NCBI GenBank assembly: GCA_002438785.1
Contig: DJQS01000008.1
Location: forward strand, 165,461-229,460
DNA length: 64,000 nt
DNA from: Caryophanales bacterium UBA6380
Lineage (GTDB): Bacteria; Bacillota_I; Bacilli_A; RFN20; CAG-826
Direction of reading: 5' to 3'
The notes below the pieces were generated by a model. That model saw nothing but the letters and a program-made list of their open reading frames with translations, did not search any database and was not told the origin of the DNA. The position numbers and the translations under genes were made by a program. Shown in pieces: positions 7,977 to 17,036 of this stretch; the stretch's first letter is position 1, and each line of letters opens with the position of its first letter.

Positions 7977-8951
7977 ATGTGCACAGGTTTAATTATTAAT
8001 AATGGTGATCTATATTTTGGTAGAAATTTAGATTATGATTTTTCTTATGGTGAAAAGATAGTCATTACGCCAAGAAATTATAAATTCAATTATAGATATT
8101 TAGAAAGCGATTCATCTCATTATGCGATAATTGGTGTAGCCACAATTATTGATAATTATCCGCTATATTATGATGGTGTTAATGAAAAAGGACTATGTAT
8201 AGCTGGATTAAATTTTGTTAGTAATACAAAATATCAAAAATTTGATCCTAAAAAAGTTAATATTGCATCATTTGAAATAATACCATTATTGCTTTCAAAA
8301 TGTCAAAATATAAAAGAAGTTAAGAAATTAATTAATAAAATAAATGTAACTTTGGATGGATTTAATGAGTCTTTTAAGCCTGCAGAGTTACACTATTTAA
8401 TAAGTGATAAAAGTCAATCTATAGTCCTTGAAATAAGAAAAGATGGAATAAAATTATTTAATAATAAGTTTGGAGTATTAACAAATAATCCACCTTTTGA
8501 AATTCAAAGTTTTAATGTCAATAATTATGTTTCCCTATCAAGAAAAGATCCTAAAAATTTCTTCTCACACAAGATTAATTTTAATAGGTATTCGCGTGGT
8601 ATGGGTGCAATTGGCTTACCTGGTGATTTATCAAGCGAATCTAGGTTTATTAAAATTTTATTTACTAAACTTAATGCAATTAAATTTGAAAATGAAGAAG
8701 AAAATGTTAATCAATTTTTTCATGTTTTATTAAGTGTCGAACAACAGAAAGGCGTTTGCGAAGTTAAACCAAACGAATTTGAATTTACAATTTATAGTAA
8801 TTGTTATAATGCAAGTAAAGGAAAAATGTATTATAAAACCTATTCAAACTCTCAAATTAATGTCATAGATATGTTTAAAGAAAATCTTAATACTGATTAT
8901 TTGATAATTTATAATTTACTTAATAAAGAAAATTTTTATTGCCAAAATTAG
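7977..8951 (+). CDS. Choloylglycine hydrolase / bile salt hydrolase-like Ntn amidase
   Basis: N-terminal-nucleophile hydrolase of the bile salt hydrolase/penicillin V acylase family, cleaving amide bonds such as those in glycine- or taurine-conjugated bile acids. The start is ATG 7977, not the in-frame ATG 7956: AAGGAG ends 7 bases before 7977, and only this start puts Cys at position 2 (MCTGL), the catalytic residue freed by Met removal. Conserved sites align with clostridial bile salt hydrolase: Arg16 and Asp19 in FGRNLD, Asn79 in AGLNF, Asn170 in VLTNNP and Arg223 in LPGDLSSESRF. The tail YSNSQINVIDMFKENL also matches. 324 aa is normal. No signal peptide, so it is cytoplasmic. Family is near certain; bile salts versus N-acyl-homoserine lactone or penicillin V is inference. 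Confidence 0.92.
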   Translation: MCTGLIINNGDLYFGRNLDYDFSYGEKIVITPRNYKFNYRYLESDSSHYAIIGVATIIDNYPLYYDGVNEKGLCIAGLNFVSNTKYQKFDPKKVNIASFEIIPLLLSKCQNIKEVKKLINKINVTLDGFNESFKPAELHYLISDKSQSIVLEIRKDGIKLFNNKFGVLTNNPPFEIQSFNVNNYVSLSRKDPKNFFSHKINFNRYSRGMGAIGLPGDLSSESRFIKILFTKLNAIKFENEEENVNQFFHVLLSVEQQKGVCEVKPNEFEFTIYSNCYNASKGKMYYKTYSNSQINVIDMFKENLNTDYLIIYNLLNKENFYCQN

Positions 8952-9012
8952 TTATTTAATATGATTTTTTATATTTAAATGATGTAAAATATATTTGTTT
9001 TGAGACTTTTTC

Positions 9013-9040
9013 TTGAAGAAGATGTTTAAAACTCTATAAT
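9013..9040 (+). promoter_or_regulatory. Promoter of the flippase/glycosyltransferase operon
   Basis: TTGAAG (9013-9018), 16-nt spacer, TATAAT (9035-9040). The ATG at 9050 is only 9 bases from the -10 box and no ribosome site precedes it, so the transcript is predicted to be leaderless or nearly so. Confidence 0.6.
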
Positions 9041-9049
9041 ATTTTAATT

Positions 9050-10408
9050 ATGCAAAACGAAAAAATAAACGAAAAAAAAGATAAAAATAAAATCGGTAAA
9101 TATATATTATATTTAATACTTATTTTTGGATTAACTGCTTTAGTACTCGGTCTTTCTTTAAGTGGAACAACAAAATATAATGGTGTTGAACTACCTACAA
9201 TCAAAGCAGTGGGACAGATGTTTTTAGATATTAATATTGGTTATTTCTTTTTATTTTTGGGGATATTAATAATCTCACAAGCACTTACTGCCTTTGCATT
9301 ATTTTGCTTTGCTAGACTTTATACTAGAAAATATAAATACCATCAAGCTTTGATGAATTCTTTAATTGGCACTTTTTATAATGACATAACTCCTGGAAGT
9401 AATAGTGGTGGACAATTTGCTCAAGCTATTACTTTTAAAAAGCAAGGCCTTCCAATTTCTAATGCAGCTAGCGTTTTAGTCATGCAATATATTGTTTATC
9501 AATGTTGTTTATTAATATTAGGATTAATTTCTTTATTTAAGATTAATAAAGTTTTAGATATAGGTATTATTTCAATAGGTAGTGTAAGTATACCAATTGT
9601 AATATTCATCATTATGGGATTTTTACTTAATGCTATCATTATTGTCAGTATGTTTATTATGTCATATAGTCATTCCTTGCATAATTTTATTTTAAATCAT
9701 GGTGTTAATTTGTTAGGCAAATTACATATTGTTAATGATGTTGAAACTAAAAGATTAGAATTAAGAATTCAAATTGAAAATTTTAGAATTGAAATGAGAC
9801 GATTACAATCAAACATTCCTTTTACTATTTTAATATTTATTGTGACTTTATTAGTTTTAGTTATCAATGATTCTTTTCCTTATGTTGTTGGACTAGCTTT
9901 AAATGCGTTTGATGATCCATTAATTGATATATGGAATAGAATTTTTGAATCTATTGTTTATACTAATTATCATTTAATGATTTGTGGACTTATTCCAATT
10001 CCTGGTAGTGCAGGCATAAGTGAATTTATTTTTACTAGTTTATTTAAAAATTATTATGATTATAGTTTTTCTAGTATGGATGGAACAAAGGCTGCAATGT
10101 TATTGTGGAGACTTTTAACGTACTATTTCCCTTTTTTAGTTGGTGCCATTGTTGCTGCTACATATAAAAGTAAAGGCATTAAAAAATCTGAACGTTTTTA
10201 TTCTCTTGATAACAATACTTTTGTTACTTTGCAACTTGAGACATATGAAGAAAGAAAGAAAACTAGCGATGAGATTTATGAAACAAAAACTTTAGAGCGA
10301 AAAGAATTACTAGCTAAACTTAAAATAGTTAAAGGTGCTAATGATAAAAATCTTAAAAAAAAGAATAAAAATGATAAAATAATTGATGAGGGTACAAAAA
10401 AGAAATGA
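9050..10408 (+). CDS. Flippase-like integral membrane protein (LPG synthase TM / TIGR00374-type)
   Basis: Polytopic protein (452 aa) of the lysylphosphatidylglycerol-synthase transmembrane family, which includes the flippase half of MprF and stand-alone YbhN-like proteins. Hydrophobic segments start near residues 18, 60, 145, 182, 258 and 330. Family hallmarks are FARLYTRKYKYHQALMNSLIGTF around 92-114, the DITPGSNSGGQFAQ motif near 117-130, and PIPGSAGISEFIF near 320. The last about 80 residues are a charged cytoplasmic tail. It overlaps the following GT4 glycosyltransferase by 4 bases (ATGA), so a joint role in making and moving a membrane glycolipid is likely (inference). No alternative start with a ribosome site exists. 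Confidence 0.82.
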   Translation: MQNEKINEKKDKNKIGKYILYLILIFGLTALVLGLSLSGTTKYNGVELPTIKAVGQMFLDINIGYFFLFLGILIISQALTAFALFCFARLYTRKYKYHQALMNSLIGTFYNDITPGSNSGGQFAQAITFKKQGLPISNAASVLVMQYIVYQCCLLILGLISLFKINKVLDIGIISIGSVSIPIVIFIIMGFLLNAIIIVSMFIMSYSHSLHNFILNHGVNLLGKLHIVNDVETKRLELRIQIENFRIEMRRLQSNIPFTILIFIVTLLVLVINDSFPYVVGLALNAFDDPLIDIWNRIFESIVYTNYHLMICGLIPIPGSAGISEFIFTSLFKNYYDYSFSSMDGTKAAMLLWRLLTYYFPFLVGAIVAATYKSKGIKKSERFYSLDNNTFVTLQLETYEERKKTSDEIYETKTLERKELLAKLKIVKGANDKNLKKKNKNDKIIDEGTKKK

Positions 10409-11583
10409 GAATAGCAATCTTTACTGACACTTTTACACCTGAAATTAATGGAGTTGCAACTAGTTGTGCTTCACTATTTAATGTTTTAAAAAAGAATGGA
10501 CACGATGTTTATTTATTTACTACTGGTAAAGAGACAGTTATCGATGAAGATAAACATATTATAAGATTAAAGGGTAAAACTTTGAAAAAATTATATGGTT
10601 ATCGATTAGTTTTTCCTAAAAATCGAAAGGCAATTTATGAATTTAAAAAATTAAATTTTGATATTATTCATGTTAATACTGAATATGGTGTTGGCTTGAT
10701 TGGTTTTAATATTTCAAAAAAATTTGATATACCACTAGTTTATACATATCACACGATGTTAGAAAATTATACATATTATATTACACATAATTTGCACTTA
10801 TTTGATTATTTTGCAAAAAAAATGCTTAGGAAACTTACTAAAAAGTATTGTAATGATTCAACTGAAATTATTGCTCCAAGTATAGCTACAAAAGATTATT
10901 TGATATCTTTGAAAATTAATAAATATATAAATGTCGTTCCTACTGGTTTTGATTTTACAAGATTTTTAAATACCGATAGAAATTCAAAAAAAATCTTAGA
11001 AATTAAAAAAACTTTGCAGATTCCTGATAATTATAAAATATTTTTATGTCTTGGAAGAGTTGCTAAAGAAAAAAGTTTTGATTTAATAATTCAATATTTT
11101 AATGACTTTTTATTATCACATAATCATATAAAGGCGAAGTTGTTAATTGTTGGCGATGGACCATATTTAAACGAACTAAAAAAACTTGTCGTAAAAGATA
11201 ATATTGGTAATGATGTTATTTTTGTAGGTAAGGTAATGCAAAGTGAAGTTAATTACTATTATGCTTTAAGTGGCATTTATTTAAATGCTTCTATTACTGA
11301 AACACAAGGATTAACCTATATGGAAGCAATGGCTTCTAAAACATTGCTTTTAACTAGAAGAGCAAATTTTTTAGAGAATGTGATTATTGATTATAAAAAC
11401 GGTTTTTATTTTGATAATCAAAAAGAATTCAATGAAAAAATTGATTTCATACTTTCACTTAATGAAAAACAAAAAGAAATGATATTGAATAATGCTTTAA
11501 AAACGATCGATTGCTATAGCGATGATACATTTTATAAAAATATTATGATTGCATATAATCGTGCTTTAAAAGATAAATATTAA
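10405..11583 (+). CDS. GT4 glycosyltransferase, probable diacylglycerol glucosyltransferase
   Basis: GT-B fold retaining glycosyltransferase (392 aa), close to the alpha-monoglucosyldiacylglycerol synthases of Acholeplasma, Streptococcus and Bacilli. N-terminal acceptor domain begins MRIAIFTDTFTPEINGVATS and includes DIIHVNTEYGVG and VYTYHTMLENY. The donor domain has the CLGRVAKEKSFD and LLIVGDGPYL motifs and the EX7E pair in ITETQGLTYMEAMASK. Expected to transfer glucose from UDP-glucose to diacylglycerol at the inner membrane face and make lipoteichoic acid anchor lipids. It is translationally coupled to the flippase-like gene upstream. Substrate is inferred from similarity. Confidence 0.85.
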   Translation: MRIAIFTDTFTPEINGVATSCASLFNVLKKNGHDVYLFTTGKETVIDEDKHIIRLKGKTLKKLYGYRLVFPKNRKAIYEFKKLNFDIIHVNTEYGVGLIGFNISKKFDIPLVYTYHTMLENYTYYITHNLHLFDYFAKKMLRKLTKKYCNDSTEIIAPSIATKDYLISLKINKYINVVPTGFDFTRFLNTDRNSKKILEIKKTLQIPDNYKIFLCLGRVAKEKSFDLIIQYFNDFLLSHNHIKAKLLIVGDGPYLNELKKLVVKDNIGNDVIFVGKVMQSEVNYYYALSGIYLNASITETQGLTYMEAMASKTLLLTRRANFLENVIIDYKNGFYFDNQKEFNEKIDFILSLNEKQKEMILNNALKTIDCYSDDTFYKNIMIAYNRALKDKY

Positions 11584-11598
11584 AGGAGAAAATGTTTT

Positions 11599-12528
11599 AT
11601 GATTAATGAATTTAAAGATGGCGATAATATTTCGCAAGTTTTCTTAGTTAAAGACGTTACTAAAGGGATCACTGCAAAAGGTTTAAATTATTTAAATGTA
11701 TCTTTACAAGATCGAACAGGTATAATTGAAGCTAAAAAATGGGATACACAACCTATAGATTTAGAAACAATTAAAAAAGGTGCAGTTTTATTAATTGATG
11801 GTGAAGTAATCTTATATCGAGACAAACTTCAATTAAAGATTATTAATGCTTATAGAGCTAATAAGGAATCTAGTGATTTTAATACGATAGTAATTTCTAG
11901 TCCGATACCAGAAGATGAATTAATAAATTCATTTAATTATTATAAAAATAGTGTTAAAAATGAAACACTACGTAAAATATTAGATGCAATTTTTGATAAA
12001 TATTATCAAAAATTTATAGTATATCCTGCAGCAGTTAGAAATCATCATGAATTTTATCATGGCTTAATCCATCATAGTGTTTCGATGTGTAAAGTAGCAG
12101 AACAAATAACTAAAATTTATCCAAATGCTTCTTATGATTTATTAATATCAGGATGCTTATTACATGATATTGGCAAAGTAATTGAATTTAGCGATCCAAT
12201 TACACCAAGTTACACAAATGAAGGAAACTTGTTGGGTCATATTTCTATTGGAATGAGTATAATAAAAGAGACATGTGATAATTTAAATATAGAAGGTGAA
12301 ATCCCGATGCTTTTAGAGCATATGATTTTATCACATCATGGTAAATTAGAATACGGATCACCAATTACTCCTTTAACACGTGAAGCGCTATTATTATCAA
12401 TGATTGACGATATGGATGCTAAGATGATGGTATTAGATAAAGCTTATAGAGATGTAGATGAAGGCTCTTATACAGATAGAATATTTGCTTTAGATAATGC
12501 TTCATATTATAAAAGACATAAGATGTAA
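11599..12528 (+). CDS. yhaM: 3'-5' exoribonuclease YhaM
   Basis: Metal-dependent 3'-5' exonuclease of Gram-positive bacteria acting on RNA and single-stranded DNA. An N-terminal OB-fold (about residues 15-95, with NVSLQDRTGIIEAKKWD) is followed by an HD domain: HHEFYHGLIHHSV near 153-165, LLHDIGKVIEF near 190-200, LEHMILSHHGKLEYGSP near 240-257 and the ALLLSMIDDMDAKM segment. 309 aa is the family norm. A strong AAAGGAG lies before the ATG. It is 15 bases after the glycosyltransferase, so the three genes from 9050 probably form one transcript, closed by the terminator at 12548-12578. Confidence 0.94.
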   Translation: MINEFKDGDNISQVFLVKDVTKGITAKGLNYLNVSLQDRTGIIEAKKWDTQPIDLETIKKGAVLLIDGEVILYRDKLQLKIINAYRANKESSDFNTIVISSPIPEDELINSFNYYKNSVKNETLRKILDAIFDKYYQKFIVYPAAVRNHHEFYHGLIHHSVSMCKVAEQITKIYPNASYDLLISGCLLHDIGKVIEFSDPITPSYTNEGNLLGHISIGMSIIKETCDNLNIEGEIPMLLEHMILSHHGKLEYGSPITPLTREALLLSMIDDMDAKMMVLDKAYRDVDEGSYTDRIFALDNASYYKRHKM

Positions 12529-12547
12529 ATAAATTTTAATTTTTTGT

Positions 12548-12578
12548 AAAAAACGCACATATAAATGTGCATTTTTTT
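12548..12578 (+). terminator. Rho-independent terminator after yhaM
   Basis: GCACAT (12555-12560), loop ATAA, ATGTGC (12565-12570), preceded by an A run and followed by a T7 run. The A/T flanks can extend the stem and make it work in both directions between yhaM and the convergent HIT gene. Confidence 0.85.
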
Positions 12579-12613
12579 AATCTTTTAATAAAAAACTCTA
12601 CTAAATTCGATTA

Positions 12614-13039
12614 TTATTTTAAATCTGTTTTAAATTTTGTAGCAAGTTCAGGTAAATTTAAATTCTTTAAATCACCCTTCATTGTAATTTGGAAGCCTTC
12701 TTTTGCTTCATAGCGAGGTATTACATGAACGTGGAAATGATTTACTGACTGACCAGCAGCCTCACCACAATTGGTTAATATATTGACGCCTTTAGCACCT
12801 AGGTCTTTAATTGCTACTTGTCCAATTCGTTGAGCTAAATCCATTATCTTATGCATTACATCTTTTGGACATGATAAAAAATTATCGTAATGTTTTTTTG
12901 GAATAATTAACGTGTGACCATATGTAGCAGGATTAACATCTAAAAAAGCTAATATTTCATCATCTTCATAAATGATATTAGAAGGTATTAAATGTAATGC
13001 TATGCTACAAAAAATACAATTTTTTTGATATTCTTCCAT
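12614..13039 (-). CDS. HIT-family nucleotide hydrolase (HinT-like)
   Basis: Histidine-triad protein of 141 aa; family members hydrolyse AMP-lysine, AMP-NH2, Ap4A or similar nucleotides. The catalytic triad motif HFHVHVIPR lies at 101-109. CIFC at 8-11 together with His50 (PKKHYD) is the zinc-site pattern of the common bacterial branch. TYGHTLIIPK at 39-48 is also typical. Ribosome site GGAG is present. It follows the PrsA-like genes on the same strand, but a hairpin at 13059-13081 separates them, so it may have partly independent transcription. Confidence 0.93.
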   Translation of the reverse strand: MEEYQKNCIFCSIALHLIPSNIIYEDDEILAFLDVNPATYGHTLIIPKKHYDNFLSCPKDVMHKIMDLAQRIGQVAIKDLGAKGVNILTNCGEAAGQSVNHFHVHVIPRYEAKEGFQITMKGDLKNLNLPELATKFKTDLK

Positions 13040-13058
13040 AATTTTCTCCTTTTAAATA

Positions 13059-13081
13059 AAAGGAGCTTACTAAGCTCCTTT
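13059..13081 (-). terminator. Hairpin between the PrsA-like genes and the HIT gene
   Basis: Perfect inverted repeat AAAGGAGCTTA / TAAGCTCCTTT with one central base. On the minus strand it follows the gene ending at 13092 by ten bases, then TATTTAAA. The T tract is weak, so it may allow read-through into the HIT gene. Confidence 0.6.
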
Positions 13082-13091
13082 ATAAAATCAA

Positions 13092-14987
13092 TTAATCTTC
13101 ATCATCGAATAAATCAGGATAAGTTTCCTTCATATAATCGAATATTGATTGATCATGATACTTAATATTACATTTTTCTAAGTAATATAAGAAAGCAGTA
13201 TTTTTATAAGTATCACCGCTAGCTAATGTATAACCAACTTCACGAGCAATTTCTTCTTTAGTAATTGGATCATATCCACCAGTTTCACTAGTTGCATTTA
13301 ATGCCATTTTCTTTTGTGATAAAGCAGCTTCGATTTCAACGATATAAAATGTAGAACTATCGCCATCTTTAATAACGATATTATCAGTTAAATCATTGGA
13401 TTGAGAATCGCTTCTTTTTAAGAAATATCTACCATTTTTAAGTACAACATAATCAGATTTAAATTCGCTTTCATCTTTAGGTTTGACATCAGTGTCAATA
13501 GAAACCATGTAATCAAATAAATTAGAAGTGACTGATGATGGTAAATCGCTAAATCCACTAGAAGTTGTACCCCAAATATTTTTAGTATAATCGGTAACTA
13601 AGATATCATTAGTTTTAATGCTTAAACCTTTTTCATAACTATAAGCGCCACTATTAGTAAATGAAGACCATTGCTCATTTGAAACGGTATCATTAGCATT
13701 TTGATTTAGTTTTGCAAAGTTTTCCATTAAAGCACCATATTGAGTGTCTTTGTAATAGTAGTGATTAACACCATCAATATATGAAGTTCCTTTATTAGAA
13801 TCTAAATTAATTGCTTCATCGTGTGTTGATACTTTTTTAAATCTTGCACCATTATATAAAGTTTCTCCTTCTTTAGAACCACTAATTTCTAAAGTTCCAT
13901 CAGTATCATAAACACCTTTCCATGCATCTGCTAAAATGTCAAAATTAATTGGTTCATAATTATTAGGATCAGCTTTTTCACCGTTAGCAATATATTTTTC
14001 AACAAAATTATTAATCAATCTACGAGCACTATTAACGTTTGATGTAGTTGTAGAAATAGCAATATAGTTAATTTTTCTAGCTTGTGTTCTACTTAAGGTA
14101 GTATATTGATTATCATAAACATATTGTTCAATTAATAAATTATTTAAAATATCAGGCATAATGCTTCTATTAATATAATCTACATAAAGATTTAAATGTA
14201 ATACTGGAACACCAGTAGTATTATCTGTACCGATAATAGTATTTAAATCCTCAGTAGTAATACTAGAATCAATTAATATTTTATTAGTAAAGATAGTTCC
14301 TTCAGGAATTTGATAGCCGGAGTCAGTCTTTACTAATTCGTTTTCATATTTTTTATCATAAATATTAATTTTAGTTGAAGCATCTTTTAAATCATCATCA
14401 AACCCTTTAATAGTAGAAGATTCGAATTTTGCTCTAGCAAATTTATATTCATAAAAATAATTGTTGGTTTTATAAGAATCACTATTTGCTTCATTATAAA
14501 TTTTTGTAACGATATTTTTATAAATTAAATTTTTAATAGTACTAACTCTTGCTTTAATAGTATCAGTTAAAGTAGTGGTTTCATCAGAAGTTTTATATTT
14601 TCCACTAGTAGTATCTTTATCGTGATATATTTCATGTTTTTTAACAAAAGCTAATTTACCTGCATCATCGACATCATTACCATCATTAGTTTTATCGTAT
14701 CCAACTAAAATGATTCCGTTGCCTTCATCATTAAGTTTGAAATCACCGATATAATTTTTAGCATATTGAGTTAATAAAGCATCTCTAACGTCACTAGCAG
14801 TAGTACTTGAATCATGTAATTTTTCATAAATATAAGTTAAATCATCTTCAGTAAAAACACCTTCTCCATTAGAAATAGTTATCTTATTTTTATCCAAATT
14901 AGGATAAATCTCATCACTACCACAACTAGCCAAACCTAATGTAGTAAGAGTAGCTAATGCTAATGCGAATATTCTTTTATTTTGCAT
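13092..14987 (-). CDS. PrsA-like lipoprotein without a clear parvulin core (631 aa)
   Basis: Exported lipoprotein with signal peptide and lipobox LASC (Cys22). The N-terminal part (about 35-75: EGVFTEDDLTYIYEKLHDSS...DVRDALLTQYAKNYI) resembles the same region of its upstream neighbour and the SurA/PrsA N-terminal chaperone helices. The C-terminal STFYIVEIEAALS looks like the last strand of a parvulin fold, but the usual HxxHIL segment is not visible. Probably a paralogue of the upstream foldase that works as a holdase or partner (inference). It overlaps that gene by 11 bases and has its own GGAGG ribosome site, so the two are one operon. Confidence 0.7.
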   Translation of the reverse strand: MQNKRIFALALATLTTLGLASCGSDEIYPNLDKNKITISNGEGVFTEDDLTYIYEKLHDSSTTASDVRDALLTQYAKNYIGDFKLNDEGNGIILVGYDKTNDGNDVDDAGKLAFVKKHEIYHDKDTTSGKYKTSDETTTLTDTIKARVSTIKNLIYKNIVTKIYNEANSDSYKTNNYFYEYKFARAKFESSTIKGFDDDLKDASTKINIYDKKYENELVKTDSGYQIPEGTIFTNKILIDSSITTEDLNTIIGTDNTTGVPVLHLNLYVDYINRSIMPDILNNLLIEQYVYDNQYTTLSRTQARKINYIAISTTTSNVNSARRLINNFVEKYIANGEKADPNNYEPINFDILADAWKGVYDTDGTLEISGSKEGETLYNGARFKKVSTHDEAINLDSNKGTSYIDGVNHYYYKDTQYGALMENFAKLNQNANDTVSNEQWSSFTNSGAYSYEKGLSIKTNDILVTDYTKNIWGTTSSGFSDLPSSVTSNLFDYMVSIDTDVKPKDESEFKSDYVVLKNGRYFLKRSDSQSNDLTDNIVIKDGDSSTFYIVEIEAALSQKKMALNATSETGGYDPITKEEIAREVGYTLASGDTYKNTAFLYYLEKCNIKYHDQSIFDYMKETYPDLFDDED

Positions 14988-16884
14988 AATAACAAACTCC
15001 TCCTATTTCATAACCATCTCCACTACTAAATCCAACAGCACAAGTTTCTGGAATTAATTTAGTAGCTCTTTGAGCTTCTTGGTTCTCTAAATATTCAATA
15101 TATTCTTCCCAAGTATCTTCACTAATTGTATAACTTGAAGCGTTCTTTTCAATTTGTTGATAGACATATTTATTGATTTTTTCAGTCCAATTTACTTCCT
15201 TATCACCATATTTTACAACGATATTAGAAGTGCCAAGATCGCTAGTTTGTAATAACCATTCATAAACTCTTTCATCATAAGTCGAATCAAAATCTTTAAT
15301 GACTGTTTTTAAACTTTCAGCTCTTGATTTATAAGTATTATAGTCACTTATAGTATTATTGATATAAGTATTAAGAGGTTGACCATTACTATCTAAAGGG
15401 AAGTTAGTATTAATAGATCCATCAGTTAGATATGGTGTATCAGCAGCATAATATTGTTCTAAAGAAACACCATCTTTTTCTTTTTCTAAGCCATCACGTT
15501 CAATGACAATGAAATGAATTCCTTGATAATCACTAGTTCCAGCTCTAACAACAATGATTGGATTTCCTTTTTCATCACATAAAACATTCTTTTTTGTTCC
15601 GTTTTTAAATGTAATTTCTTTAAATCCTTTTAATGAATCATCATTAATTGCTGAACCATTAGTCCATTTACCATTTTGATCTAAGTCACTATAATAAGTA
15701 TTTCCATCATTACCAGTTTTTCCCTCTGATTTAAGAGTTTCAGCATTTTTAATATCAGAAGATTCTTTTACAATAAATGAAATATTATGATTATTAAAAT
15801 ACTTATTAAATAAGATATTACGAGGATAGTAACTTGCATTGCCTTCATTAACTTGAGTATTATCAGGTTTTAATGTAGTTCCTCTATATTTATAAAGATC
15901 AGTTACAGCTTGATAAGGAATAAAATTAACGCCAAGTTTTTCAAAATAAGAAGTGGTATCTTCATTCATATTGAATGGATCATTACTAATAGCTTCTTTA
16001 ACTTGAGTATTATTATTAAATAAAGAATCATAAATATAAATTCCAAGTTTAAATTCATTAACAAAACTTGTAGCAATATCCATAATACCTAAATTACCAT
16101 AACTTGTTTTTGAAGAGTCATCAGAGTTATCTTCAGCAACAGTACCAAATTTAATTCCACCATGAGCTAAAGTTTCAACGACATTATAAATTTGTTCAGC
16201 ATCATCAGAACTAATTTCACCATTATAAATAGTATTACTAGCAGCATCAACTTTAACTAAAATATGAGAAACGTGGTAAGGAAGTCTTTTTTCAAGATAG
16301 CCATTATTGCCACTAAATATATTGAATTCTTCTTGTAATTTATAATCTTCAGTATCAGAAGTGTATTTACTTTTCCAATTCCAATCTTTAAATTCATCGT
16401 AGAAAACATCACTCAATTTAGTTTTCATTGCACTAACAAGATACTTGTTATAAAGAACTTTTTCAGTTCTTCTTTCTTCTTTGTAGTCACTTAATTCACT
16501 ATCTAGGATTTTTTCCCACTCATCTTTGTATTTAGTTTTATTTGAATCAGCGTTATCTTGAGCTTCATCTTTCTTTTTTTGAACATCGTCTTTTGCTTTA
16601 CGTTCAAGCTCTGTCAAGGTTGTTTTGTTTGCTTCTTTATCAAAATATTTCTTTAGCATTGCTTCATAAACAATGTTATAAACATCGCTAGTAGATGAAG
16701 AATTTTCTTCAAAATAATTGATGAGAAGATCGTTAGTAGTATAATTTACTTTTGTTCCATCACTTGTTGTATATTCGAGTAAAGAACCATCTTTTTTGGT
16801 TGCCTTTACACTATTACAAGCAGTCATAGAAGTAATTGAAACTAAGCCAACTAACATTGATAATGCTTTTTTGCATTTATTCAT
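14977..16884 (-). CDS. PrsA-like foldase lipoprotein with a split parvulin domain (635 aa)
   Basis: Extracytoplasmic peptidyl-prolyl isomerase anchored by Cys23 (lipobox MTAC), expected to help secreted proteins fold outside the membrane. A long Lys/Glu helical region lies at about 90-160. The parvulin begins at 201 with LPYHVSHILVKVD, then HGGIKFGTVAEDNS and SYGNLGIMDI...FVNEF to about 280. The closing strand RAGTSDYQGIHFIVIERD lies only at about 447-464, so some 160 residues are inserted within the domain. The family is usually about 290-350 aa. Ribosome site AGGAGG. First gene of a minus-strand operon divergent from the suf operon. Confidence 0.82.
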   Translation of the reverse strand: MNKCKKALSMLVGLVSITSMTACNSVKATKKDGSLLEYTTSDGTKVNYTTNDLLINYFEENSSSTSDVYNIVYEAMLKKYFDKEANKTTLTELERKAKDDVQKKKDEAQDNADSNKTKYKDEWEKILDSELSDYKEERRTEKVLYNKYLVSAMKTKLSDVFYDEFKDWNWKSKYTSDTEDYKLQEEFNIFSGNNGYLEKRLPYHVSHILVKVDAASNTIYNGEISSDDAEQIYNVVETLAHGGIKFGTVAEDNSDDSSKTSYGNLGIMDIATSFVNEFKLGIYIYDSLFNNNTQVKEAISNDPFNMNEDTTSYFEKLGVNFIPYQAVTDLYKYRGTTLKPDNTQVNEGNASYYPRNILFNKYFNNHNISFIVKESSDIKNAETLKSEGKTGNDGNTYYSDLDQNGKWTNGSAINDDSLKGFKEITFKNGTKKNVLCDEKGNPIIVVRAGTSDYQGIHFIVIERDGLEKEKDGVSLEQYYAADTPYLTDGSINTNFPLDSNGQPLNTYINNTISDYNTYKSRAESLKTVIKDFDSTYDERVYEWLLQTSDLGTSNIVVKYGDKEVNWTEKINKYVYQQIEKNASSYTISEDTWEEYIEYLENQEAQRATKLIPETCAVGFSSGDGYEIGGVCYYAK

Positions 16885-16934
16885 CTCATTTTTCCTCCTA
16901 AAAATATAACTACCTTTAAAATAGCTTTTTTTAT

Positions 16935-16953
16935 TTTATACTTATAGTATAAA
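16935..16953. promoter_or_regulatory. Palindrome in the prsA-like/suf divergent region
   Basis: TTTATACT-TAT-AGTATAAA, an 8-bp perfect inverted repeat. It contains -10-like TATACT/TATAAG sequences for the minus-strand operon. The 10-mer ATAGCTTTTT occurs on both sides (16921-16930 and 16961-16970), framing the palindrome at equal spacing. Confidence 0.4.
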
Positions 16954-17036
16954 TATCTCAATAGCTTTTTATTTTTTTTATCATATAAGTTGTATTTTAC
17001 TAAAATAAGCAATAATATTTTAAAAGGTCGAATATT

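Noticed and set aside
12383..12398. CACGTG core resembling a parS site
   Set aside because: Only about 11 of 16 positions match the parS consensus, and it lies within the coding sequence of yhaM. Another CACGTG near 39580 matches even less.
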